Source of the DNA: Buxus sempervirens
Lineage: Eukaryota > Streptophyta > Magnoliopsida > Buxales > Buxaceae
Direction of reading: 5' to 3'
DNA: 64,000 bases
NCBI GenBank assembly: GCA_947561395.2
Contig: OX387182.1
Coordinates: 37,813,949 to 37,877,948 of the forward strand
Positions 12,160-23,113 of the stretch are shown here, one piece after another; the first letter of the stretch is position 1, and each line of letters starts with the position of its first letter. The notes under the pieces are model-generated. The model was given only the letters and a program-made list of their open reading frames with translations, made no database searches and was not told the origin of the DNA. The position numbers and the translations under genes were made by a program.

Positions 12160-12434
12160 TGTAGAAGACTCATAACCAAACCATCAATTAGATCTCAAAT
12201 GAGATTATCTCTTGACAATCCAACCGCCAATTACATGATTTTAGCCTCCAATTTGTGATTTGTTTTTCCTTAATGTATTTATTATGTTCAACAACCCAAC
12301 CTCTTTATTTGACTTCCCTTCCTCATAAATATAAAAGCAAGGGCTCATCGTGTAGCATTCATCATCTAATATAAAAGAAACAAAAAGTTCGCTGCAAAGT
12401 ATGCAAGTGACAATTCATCAATTATTGTTTTCTA
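12160..12434 (+). mobile_element. 5' LTR of the Ale-like copia element
   Basis: Starts TGTAGAAGACTCATAACC and ends ...TTGTTTTCTAC. It aligns along its length with 18729-19009, for example ccatcaattagatctcaaa, gatgtatttattatgttcaac and cttcctcataaat.taaaagcaa. A TATA box (TATAAAA, 12330-12336) lies at a plausible promoter position. Confidence 0.8.
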
Positions 12435-12436
12435 CT

Positions 12437-12449
12437 TGGTATTAGAGAC
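12437..12449 (+). promoter_or_regulatory. Primer binding site (initiator Met tRNA type)
   Basis: TGGTATTAGAGAC directly after the 5' LTR resembles the TGGTATCAGAGC primer binding site used by copia elements with tRNA-iMet, with a T for C change. Confidence 0.65.
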
Positions 12450-12479
12450 ATGCCAATAGCAATTCAAAAATAACCTTAT

Positions 12480-12779
12480 CCTTCATCTCCCAAAGTTGGC
12501 AATTTGTTGACTATAAGGCTCACACGTTCAAATTTCCAATTGTGGAAGACTCAAATAATGGGTTTAATTGAAAGCCATGATATGACCGGCTTCATCACTA
12601 GAGAAATTCTCATGCCATGTTGTCGAATTGCAACAACTACTGAAGATGTGAGTGCAAAACTTGAGATCGAAAATCCAAATTACATTGGTTGGAAGTGTTT
12701 AGATCAGCTTATTTGCAACTAGATCACTAACACCTAATCAATATAAGTACTTGGGCTTGTTATCAAATTTGGCACAACT
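12480..12779 (+). pseudogene. copia gag, N-terminal part
   Basis: The frame opening at 12504 encodes the gag-type segment NFQLWKTQIMGLIESHDMTG, typical of the N-terminal region of copia Gag proteins (W-x-x-Q-x-x-x-x-x-x-x-H-x-x-x-G-F). It is followed by W-K-x-L-D-Q-L-I. A stop occurs near 12720, and the solo LTR insertion at 12785 then splits the gene. Gag packages the element RNA. Here it is a fossil. Confidence 0.7.
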
Positions 12780-12784
12780 TTAAA
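12780..12784. other. Target site duplication TTAAA (left)
   Basis: TTAAA precedes the LTR at 12785 and is repeated exactly at 15267-15271. Confidence 0.85.
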
Positions 12785-15266
12785 TGTAAGACCCCAAAAG
12801 TTTAGGAAATTAAATAATTAAATAAAATAATTTGAGGGGTTGTTAATTTATGCAAAGAAAAGAAACCAAAGGCAAACCGAAGATGTTACGATTGACCCAA
12901 CGTAAGTGGAGACTTAAAACAAAAGGTAAGCTAGGGTTTTTATGAATTTAATTAATAATTTTTCATTAATGTAAATAGTGCAATTAAATTTTAAAAGGTG
13001 TGCAAAAGTTACAAATTAAATAAAATAAAAGAGTTGGTTGGCCGAACTCAACTTTGATATGGGCGGCTAGAATTGATTAGGTATTGATGTTAGGGTTGGA
13101 CCATTGGGCTAAAGGGGGTTTGATCTTGGGTTTAATGATGGAAGGTTATTTAGTAATTAAGGCCTTAGGGTTTAGGTTTATTTGCTATTCACGTTCAAAA
13201 ACAAAAGAAAGAAAAGAGAGAAGCAGCCGCACACCCTTTCCTTCCCCTATACATGTGTTTCAACCCTAATCTCCTAGCCTCTTGGAGCAGATCAAAAGAA
13301 GAAGGAGAAAGAGAGAGATATCGTTTGGATTTAAGGTAAGCAATGGTAGATTTCCGGTTCTGTTTAGTTTTAAGATTGATTCAAGTTCTAAAAAAATGTA
13401 ATCGTATGATAGAAGGAGTTGCTGAGTCCGTTTGGATTAATCTTGGGGTGATTTCCAGTGCTGTTAAGGAAGGATTTATCTTAGAGAGAGGTAAGTAGTC
13501 CCTTTAAAAATTTGCATAAATAGAATTTCGTGTTTATTTGATGATCATGTTATTCGCGTGTTTGATGATTCGTTTGTGTACTATATTGTGTTTTAATTGT
13601 TCACAATTGTTCTAACATCTTTATAAAGTAATCTTGAATGGTTTAGTATGAATTTGATGCTGTGAAATTTAAGTTTTCGATTTTTAAATGATTTACGCAA
13701 CTTTTTGGAAGTTGCAAAAAAGTGGTTTTGCGACAAGCCGCTCGAACCCCCGCTCGAGCGCCCCACTTGCGCTTTTTATTTTTCAGAAAACCCGAAAGTG
13801 ATCAAAACTCATAACAACGAATGCCCGAAGCGTCACTCGAGCGACCAACCCTGAATTCACTTAGATTTCATGTTGCCCGTTCGAGCGCCCGATGCCGCTC
13901 AAATGCCCCTTGTCAGAATTTTCAGATTTCTCCATCTTGCCTAGTTTTTCACCACGAACTTGTTTTTATTCAATTTCAAACCAATGTACCATTAAGATTA
14001 GAGTATTTAGAGATAGTTTGCACTGGTAGATCATTAAAATAAATTTTTATAAAGATTTTGGGTACGTTTTGCTAAAGTGGCTTTTTATCTTAATACCATT
14101 GTTCCAAACAATTTCTTTTTAAGCAAGACTTGATTTTAAGAGTTCTTACACCTGTATCTAAGTTATTTTAGCGTATTTTGTTTATGGAAGGATTCAATAC
14201 ACATCCGGGACATAATTGCCCGTTGAAACCTAGAGTTTGGACATATGACTTGATTCCACTTGTGTGGGGTTTTGGGTCACAGTTGTGACAAGGCTGTTGC
14301 CTGGTTTGTTATTCCGCAGTTGCGGGTTTGGTTATTGACACAGTTGTGTTTCCGCGTATGCGGGTGTTATTGGGAGATATGTCCATTACCTGGTTTGTTT
14401 TTCCACCATTGAGTGGGCTTAGCAATTACATGGATCCATAGAATAGCTAGTAAGTGAAATAATGTCTTCTAGAGGGGTTTGAATTCTGTGTCATAGGCAT
14501 TCCATCATCTCGAGGATGGTACCACTCCTGGATAGGTCGGTCGCTATGTTACCCCACTCTTGGATAGGTTGGGCCATACATGCTAACTCATTCCGGTTGT
14601 CGGTTGGGTTCTTCCATTGGTGTCGAATAGCCAGTCAGCAGTTGCGTCTGGTCCACCTGTAATTCGGTTAGGTAGCATATTAGCACATGGCTACTTTCTT
14701 TCTCTGATTTTCTATTTCATGAGTCCCATGAGGTTGAATGGTTTGTGGTTGTTTTACTTTTGTTAAAGTATTGCTGCTTTGTATTTTTTATTGTGATTTG
14801 CCTGATTATTCGTTACATATTTTATTGTTACAAACTATTTGCATGACTACTTACTGAGGTGTTGTTTCTCACATTATCGTTTTATTGGACGCTGCAGGGG
14901 TAGACACTTTAGGGGATTATATTGACTACCAGGAAAATGACTATTTTATTCCTGTGTAGGTCTAGGGAGCATACATTGATTTTGATTTAGTGTTTTGAGG
15001 GATTATTGAATTATTTTATTTAGATGACTTTGGTGGATGTTGATACATTTTGTTTTAGTTAACCCTTTCCAGACTTAGTTTGATGAATTGGTATTGGATG
15101 TTTAATTTTATATTCCGTGCTTCTTGAAAGAAAATATATTTTATTTCCGCACTCTGATTATATTTATTGAAATTGCTTAAGTCTGGATTAGTTGTTTTGG
15201 GCCATTATCTTAACGAACTAGGTTCGGGTTTATGTTTTTAAATAAACCTGGATCTGGGGCGTTACA
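12785..15266 (+). mobile_element. Solo LTR, Tekay/Del-type Ty3-gypsy, inside copia gag
   Basis: Begins TGTAAGACCCC and ends GGGGCGTTACA; flanked by perfect 5-bp duplication TTAAA. The copia gag frame resumes on its right side. Landmarks in family order: a GAA-rich block near 13290, AGAGAG|GTAAGTAG near 13485-13498, a GC block with CGCTCGAAC and CTCGAGCGCC near 13735-13890, atggatccatagaa near 14430, TACTGAGGTGTTGTTTCTCAC near 14850, and GCTGCAG near 14891. Length 2482 bp. No internal region, hence a solo LTR. Confidence 0.88.
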
Positions 15267-15271
15267 TTAAA

Positions 15272-15720
15272 AGTATGGAAATATCTTCTCAATGACTTTG
15301 AACAAGGATTGCGGAAAAGAGAATTTTCTCTCCTACAACAAATCCAATGCCTACACGAAGGTAATTCAACAATGGGTGAGTACATTCGATCCTTTAAGAA
15401 TATTATTAATGATTTATTTGGCATTGGAAAACCCATAGATGATAGAATTAAGGATTTTTTTTTTTACCTATATAAACGAACTTGGGCTAGGTTATGAAGG
15501 CCTGTTACTACTATGATAAAGCCTCATATTCCTACCTATTTAGAGATTGTTCCATTGTTACTAAGTCATAAAACAATGAAGAGTTTTTATCATCCTCAAA
15601 ACTATGATCCCAGTGTTGTCTTTATTGGGCAAAGATGTCAAGGTCAAAGCGACAACGGGAGTTCTATACAAGAGGACGATCTAACCAAAATTAAAAGAGC
15701 GTGGTTTCACTCAAATTAAT
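15272..15720 (+). pseudogene. copia gag, C-terminal part
   Basis: Continues the interrupted gag. Residues such as LLQQIQCLHEGNSTMGEYI and RSFKNIINDLFGIGKPIDD match the copia Gag (UBN2-type) pattern of a leucine-rich helix, M-x-E-Y, and G-x-P-I-x-D. Frames are broken by stops near 15498 and by shifts beyond. A third frame (15513-15719) is probably the distal gag/linker region. Confidence 0.7.
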
Positions 15721-16446
15721 GTACAAGGACATAAATCTAATAATACACAAAAGGACCATGATGAGAAATCTCTCTTATCAAATGATGTTGAATCATCAAA
15801 ACAACAAAAAGGAGTCATTTGTCAAATTTGCAGCAAAACAATCCATATTACCATTAAATTATGGCATAGATTTAATCAAACTTATCAACCAGATGATGTC
15901 TCACAAGCATTGGTTGCAATGACACTCATGGACCCTAATGACATTGCTTGGTTTCTTGATACTGGAGCATTAGCTCACATGACTAATGATGCTAATAAGT
16001 TACAAAATCTCTCTTGCTATTTTGGTCCTAATAAAATACTTGTTGGAAATGAACATGCATTTGATATTACTCATATTGGAAAAACACTTCTTCAAATGAA
16101 CATTATTCCTGAAATCAAGAAGAATTTGATTTCGATTAGTCAAATAACAACGGAGTATCCATATATTTTTGAGTTCTCATCTAGTGGATTTGTGATAAAG
16201 GATAAGGAAAATTAAACAGTGATAGCAACTTGAAAAAGAAAAGAAGATCTGTTGTGCTGCAACTAGAAGTAAAGGAAGTTTTGTTCTCAATCAAGTTTAG
16301 AACTGCCAGTAATGAAATTTGGCATCAACATTTTGGTCATCCACAACAAAAGATTGTTGAGTATTTGAAGAAAAATAAATATATCACTAGTTATACATAT
16401 AAAGTTGAAAGTATCTGTGATAGTTGTTCAATGGCAAAAGTCTTAT
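15721..16446 (+). pseudogene. copia protease and start of integrase
   Basis: The frame 15910-16215 holds WFLDTGALAHMTND, the aspartic protease active site (D-T-G-A with H-M-T), followed by the normal downstream I..I.K.LISISQ segment. 16230-16448 encodes IWHQHFGHPQQKIVEYLKKN then CDSCSMAK, the GAG-pre-integrase zinc-binding region (H..H, C..C). The two are separated by stops and a frame change, and the protein stops at 16446. The DDE core of integrase and the whole RT are missing, replaced by foreign sequence. Confidence 0.8.
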
Positions 16447-17101
16447 AAGTTTCCATTTTTTGTCTTTTGAAGATTATTATGAAGAACATATGGGAACAAC
16501 TCCTGTTCTTTTAGTATAATGATTCTAGCTATTTGTTTCATAGAAAAATAAAAATAAAAAAAATATTTTCCAAAATATTAGTAAAAGGGAGGAAAATAAC
16601 TTCTGCCATTCTTTGGCGGAAGTTATTTTCCGGGAGAGAGAAATCGAGCTGTCAAGACTAGGTGGTCATTGGAAAAGCTTCTTGAGCCTGTTTTCTCACC
16701 TCTAAAAGCTTTCGGGCGATCTTAGATTTAACGTTTAATTGCCATGTCGGGCGATGTTATGCCTGAAGTGCCCAACCTTTGTCCAACAAAAACCTACAAG
16801 AGCCAATGCTTCATTGCGTGTCGTACCCAAGCACAGGTTATAGCCGTTACGGGGAGGGTGAATCAGCTAAAACCACTCCGGTTGTCATCACCATTGAACT
16901 AACAAATCCGCTGATATACTCTTGTTTACTGGTCTTGCAGGTGCTACCGCAATGGTTTGAAATCTTCTGCTATTTCCTCCTGCAACAAGAGAACGATTCA
17001 GGGGATGCACATTGCACACAGACTCAAATGAAACCTCCATCTCTATCCACCTATAGCTACAGTAACACCAGAAGAAACAGAGTGAATAAACGTAACGGTG
17101 C
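16447..17101. other. Unassigned insert in the copia element
   Basis: No recognisable coding domain; the long frame starting at 16779 has no family motif and runs into the LTR fragment. It contains a 17-bp inverted repeat (16591-16607 and 16615-16631) with one mismatch. Part of a replacement that removed integrase and RT from the copia element. Confidence 0.35.
16591..16631. repeat. Short hairpin, 17-bp arms
   Basis: GGAAAATAACTTCTGCC is followed after 7 bases by GGCGGAAGTTATTTTCC, its reverse complement except for one base. Confidence 0.75.
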
Positions 17102-18050
17102 TGTAATGCCCCGAATCCAGGTCTATGCAAAACATGCACCAAACCCGTACCCGAAGTACTTTGGGCCCAAAGCAGCTAAATACCAGACAATTAAATTTAA
17201 ACAATTCCAATTAATATCAGAGTGCGGAAGTAAAATTCAATTAATCACATAACCATAAGCATGGTCTCCAAATAAAGTTATACCAACCAAATAAAATAAA
17301 ATCCAAGTCTGGTAACAAATGGGTAAAACTAAACTCTCTCACTCTCACAAAAAAATCCAATAATAAGTCTATCAAAATAAAATATCCGATAACAACCTCA
17401 AGTAAAGGAAAGTAACTAATCAGGATAATAGTAATCCTTAGCAACAAAATCAGGAAACTCACCTCCCTGATGATCAACCCCGATCATGTCCCCACGAATG
17501 TCAGCTGAAAACAAAAACAAAACGCAATATGAGATACGAATATCCCAGTAAGCAGCATATGCATTTGTAAATAGTCCATATATAAAAATAACATTCTTTC
17601 ATGCTCAGCAAAATAAACGAATAAATTAACAATAAGAATCACAACAGATAACCAAAACATAAATCAATAAAATCAATCCATAAAAACTCAAGATAAATTA
17701 GAACTGTGAAAGAAACGGTGCCAGCCAATCACGGCAAAATATCTCAATGTCGTCCTCAACATACAGGCAAGCTTAATCATTGTATGTGAATAATCAACCA
17801 TATAATTCTCTTTGTTCAAGTTCAATACCAATCTAATTCATATCACAAACCAATGCAAATAATAATATAAGTAAGACTTGTGAAGTAAATAAGACTTTGA
17901 GTCACTTTGCATTCACTATGCCACCTTGCGACTTATAAGCGGAACCAATAAATACTCACATACTAGCAGCAAATCAATCTAGAAATATGAAGCCGTGGAC
18001 ATCAATAGGCACAACTAATTATAGAGTTCGCTTACTTGCTAACAATCCAC
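17102..18050 (-). mobile_element. Truncated Tekay-family LTR (minus)
   Basis: TGTAATGCCCCG at 17102 is the reverse complement of the family 3' terminus (GGGGCATTACA). Further up, read on the minus strand, is CTTACTGGGATATTCGTATCTCAT near 17530-17560, matching the same position in the other family LTRs. Only about 950 bp of the 3' half remains. The break near 18050 abuts the copia RNase H arm. Confidence 0.65.
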
Positions 18051-18052
18051 TG

Positions 18053-18546
18053 GTTTTTTATGGCTTTTGTTATGCAAACTGGATAGGTATCCTCTTACTC
18101 GTGGGTGGTCCACAGAGTTTTGTATGTTCTTAGGTTACAATTGCATCTTATGGAGTACAAAAGAGCAACCTACTATAGCTAGATCTAGTACTGAAGCAGA
18201 ATACCCTGCCTTAGCCTTTATAGCTGCTAAACTCACTTGGATCAATTTCGTGTTGCGGGACATTGGTTTTTATCCATAGCAACCTCCTACACTTTTTTTT
18301 ATAATAATTTAGTTACACTTCATCTTACCATTAATTTAGTTTTTCGTGCACGAACAAAACAAGTGAGTTTAGTAGCTGTAGAGGCTAAGGCACAGTATTC
18401 TGCTTCAGTACTATATCTAGCTATAGTAGGCTGCTCTTTTGTACTCCATGAGATGCAATTGTAACCTAAGAAGATACAAAACTCTGTGGTCCACCGGCGA
18501 GTAAGAGGATACCTATCCAGTCTGCATAACAAAAGCCATAAAAAAC
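18053..18546. repeat. 187-bp inverted duplication with 120-bp spacer
   Basis: 18053-18239 and 18360-18546 are reverse complements with roughly 15 differences. Both contain the RNase H segment (STKEQPTIAR and S-T-E-A-E-Y on opposite strands). The spacer is the natural continuation of the plus-strand gene, and the gene resumes after the right arm. So the right arm is an inserted inverted copy of the left. Confidence 0.9.
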
Positions 18547-18680
18547 AATCGAGATTGACTGTCATTTTGTGCGTGAGAAGGTTGCCGTGGGATCACTAAT
18601 AACTCTATTTATCTCTTCATCACATCAGGTGGCAGATATTTTTACCATAACTCTTTCAAAACTTTAGTTTGTGAGTCATC
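18061..18680 (+). pseudogene. copia RNase H, C-terminal part of pol
   Basis: 18067-18279 encodes an RNase H segment with STKEQPTIARSSTEAEY, then A-x-x-x-x-E-L/K-x-W and D-I-G-F, the C-terminal landmark set of copia RNase H. The catalytic S-T-E-A-E-Y is present, but the reading frame is interrupted at 18360-18546 by the inverted duplication. Downstream, 18550-18680 still shows EIDCHFVREKV and S-H-Q-V-A-D-I-F-T, the usual end of copia pol. Non-functional. Confidence 0.85.
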
Positions 18681-18714
18681 GTAGAAAACTTGGCCTATGG
18701 ACCTTACCACTATC

Positions 18715-18728
18715 TCATTTGAAGGGGA
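18715..18728 (+). promoter_or_regulatory. Polypurine tract of the Ale-like element
   Basis: TTTGAAGGGGA directly precedes the TG start of the 3' LTR, as expected for the plus-strand primer. Confidence 0.7.
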
Positions 18729-19009
18729 TGCATAAGACTCACAATCAGTCCATCAATTAGATCTCAAACGAGATTCTCTCTTGACAATCTAGCTGCCAAT
18801 TACATGATTTCAGCCTTAAATTTTTTATTTGCTTTTCCTTGATGTATTTATTATGTTCAACAACTTAGCCTCCTTATTTGACTTTCCTTCCTCATAAATG
18901 TAAAAGCAATGGTTCATCATTTAGAATTCATCATCTACTATAAAAGAAAAGAAGCCAAAAGGTCTCTGCAAAGTGTGCGAGAGAAATTCATCAATTATTG
19001 TTTTCTACA
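18729..19009 (+). mobile_element. 3' LTR of the Ale-like copia element
   Basis: Begins TGCATAAGACTCACAATC and ends ...TTGTTTTCTACA; clear full-length match to 12160-12434 with scattered substitutions, indicating an old insertion. Confidence 0.8.
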
Positions 19010-19194
19010 ACGATTTCATCCCATTACCTAAACCTACCAAAAGAGAAATTTCCCCATTTTTTTGGTTTATTGGTTTTTTTCTTATACCCGTCATTTGTAA
19101 TAGTAGAATAATGGAAATAGTTCTTTGTTTTTTTATTTCAAAGAGAGACATTGCTAACCATTTTGTCAAAACAGTTAGATCAGAATTAAAAAAA

Positions 19195-19665
19195 GGGAAA
19201 ATTAACTTTTAGTAATACTTTTGAAAATAATTAAAATTCAGTCAGTAAAGTTTTGAGTTTTAACTTTTAAAAAACCTTTATCAAAATAATTAAATTTTAA
19301 TTTTATAAACAAATTCTTCCAAGAATGCCCTTATACTAATCACTCATGTGACTTGTACAAACAATAAAATGACTTGTACAAATCAATAAAATAACTTGTA
19401 CCTTCTAAAATGGCTTGTATAAATAAATAAAATGACTTGTACCTTCTATTAATATTCTGTACTAATTTGTACAAGTCATTTATTGATTTGTACAAGCCAT
19501 TTGAGTGAATGATGTAAAAGCATTCTTGAAATAGTTGGTTTGTAATACTGAAATGTCATTAAAAATTAATTACTTTGATAATGGTTCACTAAAAATTAAA
19601 ACTCAAAATTTTTCTGACTGAATTTTAATTATTTTTAAACAGTATTACTAAAAATTAATTTTCCC
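19195..19665. mobile_element. MITE-like element with long terminal inverted repeats
   Basis: Starts GGGAAAATTAACTTTTAGTA and its end is the reverse complement GGGGAAAATTAATTTTTAGT. The inverted similarity continues for about 100 bp through AATTAAAATTCAGTCAG and TTTTGAGTTTTAA. The middle contains repeated AATGACTTGTACAAATC words in both orientations, at about 19350-19500. There is no coding capacity. A-rich flanks (taaaaaa on both sides) prevent a firm target-duplication call, so the superfamily is open. Confidence 0.75.
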
Positions 19666-20322
19666 CTAAAAAACAGACTAACAGAATGATTTCAACCCGA
19701 CTCAGCCCTGATTTTGGGGTTTTTTTAATATTTGTGAATATCTTAAAGATCCTGGCATTGCCTCGGAATACTTCGGGCAAAAAAAGAAATGAATTACAAT
19801 GACCTTGAGACTTTGTTTCCTGCAACAAGAAAGGAACATTGTCGAACCGTTCTCTCAAACTGGTTCAGGAAAATCCAAACCGAACCGATATGAGAAACCA
19901 AATGGCCGGAAACATATCAGTTTTTAATTGGACAAGTGGCCTAGATTGACTCAGATTTGAGCCGTTTGATTGACATGGATTGTGGATTAGAACCGTGGGT
20001 TAGGTATTTGGATGGGCCTAATAAAAGGATAAACCCAAATTGGGCCTGATCCAGATAAAAACCCGCAGATGTAAGGATGGATGAGACCTGAATAACCAGA
20101 CTACAAAGGGGCTGAATCAGTGCTGGATTGAACCAAAAAACCAAAGAGGACCAACCAACCGTTATGAGAAAATTTGTTAGGGAAAAGTAGATAGACCCGT
20201 TCTCTCAAATCGGTTGGACCAAAAATAGACCAAACCGGTCTGAGAGACCAGTATAGCCCGGGAAGATATGAGAGGAGTGATATGATGCAATGAACCAAAT
20301 CCAACCATTACTTTTAGGAAAC
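19666..20322. other. No gene recognised
   Basis: Non-coding. The phrase ccgttctctcaaa..ggtt followed by ccaaaccga/ggtctgagaga occurs twice (about 19847-19900 and 20198-20250), a dispersed direct repeat. Confidence 0.3.
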
Positions 20323-20325
20323 TTA

Positions 20326-21437
20326 GGCTGCGTTTGACCTAGCTTAAATAAGTGCTTATTAGGGCTTATGGCTTATTAAAGCACTTATTTAAGCTTAAAA
20401 TCTGTTTGGTTATCTTAGATGGGTAAGCACTTACCCATAAGAAGAAGAGGAACATGACCCATAAGGAGAAGCACTTGAGAGTGGCTTCTCCTTCCTCTAT
20501 TTCGATAAGCCCTCTCGATCGAGCTCCCTCTCTCTCTCTCACCTTTGAGTTTATACCCGAGATAGCGCACAAGAGCTTGAAGGTAAGGCGTGTAAGCAAA
20601 TACGTCTCAGCAGCCACATGGCCAACATCACGACTAAAAGAACGTTGACGAGAACTGAGAGAGGAGAAAGGCTTATCCCTAGCCATTCGATGCCTCATTT
20701 GCTGGCAAAAGCTGCCGTTACAATTGCTATCACTAGTATCACTCAAAGACCTAGAAAGAACAGATCCTTTCTCCCTCTGCTCACCATAAAATGACGGAGA
20801 GGATCGAAGATTTCCGATCTGATCCTCCTCTCTTCCCAGTAACATTGCCGTTGTTGCTGCCGGCTCCGGCATCGACAGCGACGAAGAAAGCAAAGGCGAT
20901 TCAGAAGAACGAGATCCATGAATCGCCTGAGATTCCATTGAAATCGATCGTTCGTTGGTTGGCTTTGCTTCTGCCGAACATTGGAAACAGTGATTTCGGA
21001 AGAAGAGTGGAAGGAATGGAAGGATTTAACGAACATTTAATCATAATTAATTACATCTCAACCGATAGAAAGAGAGAAGACAAGAGAACGTGGCGATATT
21101 TGAATAGGACAAACCGCTTAAAATCTGTTTGGTTATTTTATTTTATTTTTTTAGTTTTTGTTTTTTATAGGGATCCAAATAAAATACAAAGCTTTGATGT
21201 GTTTAATTTAGATAAAATAAAAAAAGTAAGTGGCTAAGTGCTTTGATACATATGTTTACCAAACACTTTCCTTAACTAAAAAGCACTTACTATATTATTA
21301 AATGCTTAAATAAATGTGTTTACCAAACACCAAACTTGTCATATGAGCACTTTTTTACAACTATGGATAAGTACTTAAATAAGCCAAATTACCTTTTAAG
21401 TGCTTACCCATAAGCACAAGCTAGGCCAAACGCCACC
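20326..21437. mobile_element. TIR DNA transposon (PIF/Harbinger-like) with captured gene piece
   Basis: The ends are inverted repeats. The left is GGCTGCGTTTGACCTAGCTT and the right, reverse-complemented, is GGTGGCGTTTGGCCTAGCTT (17 of 20). TTA flanks both sides (20323-20325 and 21438-21440), matching the 3-bp TWA target preference of PIF/Harbinger elements. Subterminal regions are full of AAGTGCTTA / TAAGCACTT words. No transposase; the middle carries a host-like exon on the minus strand. Superfamily from TIR/TSD form only. Confidence 0.7.
20543..20938 (-). pseudogene. Captured first exon of an unidentified plant gene
   Basis: Starts with ATG at 20938 and gives about 130 residues of ordinary protein composition: Ser-rich N-terminus, then RQRSFSRDVGHVAAETYLLT and RLTFKLL. 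It ends in a good splice donor, CAAAG|GTGAG, at 20543/20542. A 2-bp insertion just before the donor shifts the frame, so the copy looks decayed. I do not recognise the parent gene for certain. GC content and codon usage look like a real exon, unlike the AT-rich transposon around it. Beyond the donor the frame is meaningless. Confidence 0.55.
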
Positions 21438-21440
21438 TTA

Positions 21441-22700
21441 CAATCTTCAAGATGACCCAGGGTGTAAGGACTTCCCTGGTTCATAACTAGGTCACTTTAG
21501 TTGGGTCTCTAGACCAGAACATTTTAAAAAATCAGGTCTGATTTACAAATTTGTTTTTTACACACAAAATGGATTGTTCAAGAAAGCTCATATTATGACA
21601 CTCAACCATAGCATACTTTTATCTCTAATTTACATGGGACTAAACTCAACAACAATAGTACATGCCTAGTAATTATTTGAAAATTTGATATTATACAGAG
21701 CCTCTAAAAGCAACTTTAGTTACTTGTCCTAACAAATATGATATTAAACAATTATTTCAACATGATATTAGATCTTATTCTTTGAGAATCATTCAAAGAA
21801 CTGAACTGCACATTGAGGCCAAATTCAGATAATTGAATTTGAAAATTTTTAGATGAATTTCAAAATTAAATTTTGAATATCATGTTTAATTCAGCAAATA
21901 TATTTGCTTTACATTAACAAATTTTAATTTTATTTTGGATTGAATATGAACCCGAGTCAAACCCCGCCCTAATCTCGCACTTACGAGCTTATTTAGCATA
22001 AGCTTTCTAATAAAGACTTTGTAAAATTTGGCTTAAAATATTAGTCATTGGCTACAAAATGTGTTTAAATAAGAAATTTTGCATAAAAGGATGCTTTCAT
22101 ATTATTTGTATGCTTAAAGAATGTATAATAGAATTATAGAAATAAAAAATTAATTTCCATATTTTAAATGTTTTACTTAAATTTAAGGTAATGCTCTAAC
22201 AAACGAAAATTTTAGAACCAGCTACAGTTATACTTCACCAAAATGGACTTCCTAAAGAAGCATTTCCATTCAAAGCAATTTTCATAGTATCATTAACCAT
22301 CCAAGTGCCAAGTAAAAAGGGCATTTAGGTCTAGGAAAAACTTCCTAGCCCTCAAGAATAGGACTTTAAGAACGGCAACAAGCAGGTTCAAGGTAGGTTT
22401 TGAAAAACCCTAACCTGCCACCATAAGCTTATAACCCATGTCGAATGTAATACAAAATGTTAATATATTTGTGTTTTTAAGTAAAATAAAATGTTATGTA
22501 ATTTACATGCTTCAATCTTAACTAAAATAAAATTTTAACCAAGAAAGTGAATTAAAAACCAAAAAAATATAAAATAAAATAAAACTAGCATCAGAGCTTG
22601 ACATTGAGGCATTGTGCTTATGGCTAATAATATGTGGTGTGACCTTCAACCAGGAACTCCTGAAAACTCCAATTCTTTGCCAAACATTAATAATAATTGA
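21441..22700. other. No gene recognised (AT-rich)
   Basis: AT-rich intergenic DNA between the TIR element and the 3' side of the SIP2-1 gene. No frames with family motifs. Confidence 0.3.
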
Positions 22701-23113
22701 CAACAAATTTGTATAATGGTTAATATCTGCATTTGAAGTTGGTTCTTCTAGGCAGGCCCTCCTTGAAAAGCTCTAGACGGGCACACATATTTTGCCACAT
22801 CAGCGTCTCAATCACAGGGCAGATTTCATCTTAATATTCCAACTTAACATGACACAATACACAATTACAACAAGGATGGCCCAATACACCTGGCCAAAAA
22901 CAGAGGATCTCATCCGATAAGACAAGACAGCCTAGATAAGATACTATCATTCTTCGCCATGGCTAAAATCAGATGATCTCATCCAATGGAGGTTTTGAGA
23001 GAAGAGAAACAGGAGAGAGCAATAAATTGATGAACAAAACAGATTCAGAAACCCATTCTACCAGTTAAGATTACCAGATGGGTTTTAAAAGAAGAGGCAA
23101 GAATAACATCCCT

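Larger units (their letters stand above)
12160..19009 (+). mobile_element. Ale-like Ty1-copia element, nested and deleted
   Basis: Two LTRs of about 280 bp (12160-12434 and 18729-19009) flank a degenerate copia polyprotein in plus orientation: gag, protease, the start of integrase, then RNase H. A solo Tekay LTR (12785-15266) interrupts gag. Unrelated sequence including a minus-strand Tekay LTR fragment (16447-18050) replaces most of integrase and all of RT. Short LTRs and the gag style suggest the Ale/Retrofit lineage, but this is an inference. I found no clear target duplication. Confidence 0.75.

Noticed and set aside
16779..17252. 157-residue plus-strand open frame
   Set aside because: No domain motif; the last third lies in an LTR fragment.
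20791..21237. 148-residue plus-strand frame
   Set aside because: Antisense to the captured exon and continuing into AT-rich transposon sequence.
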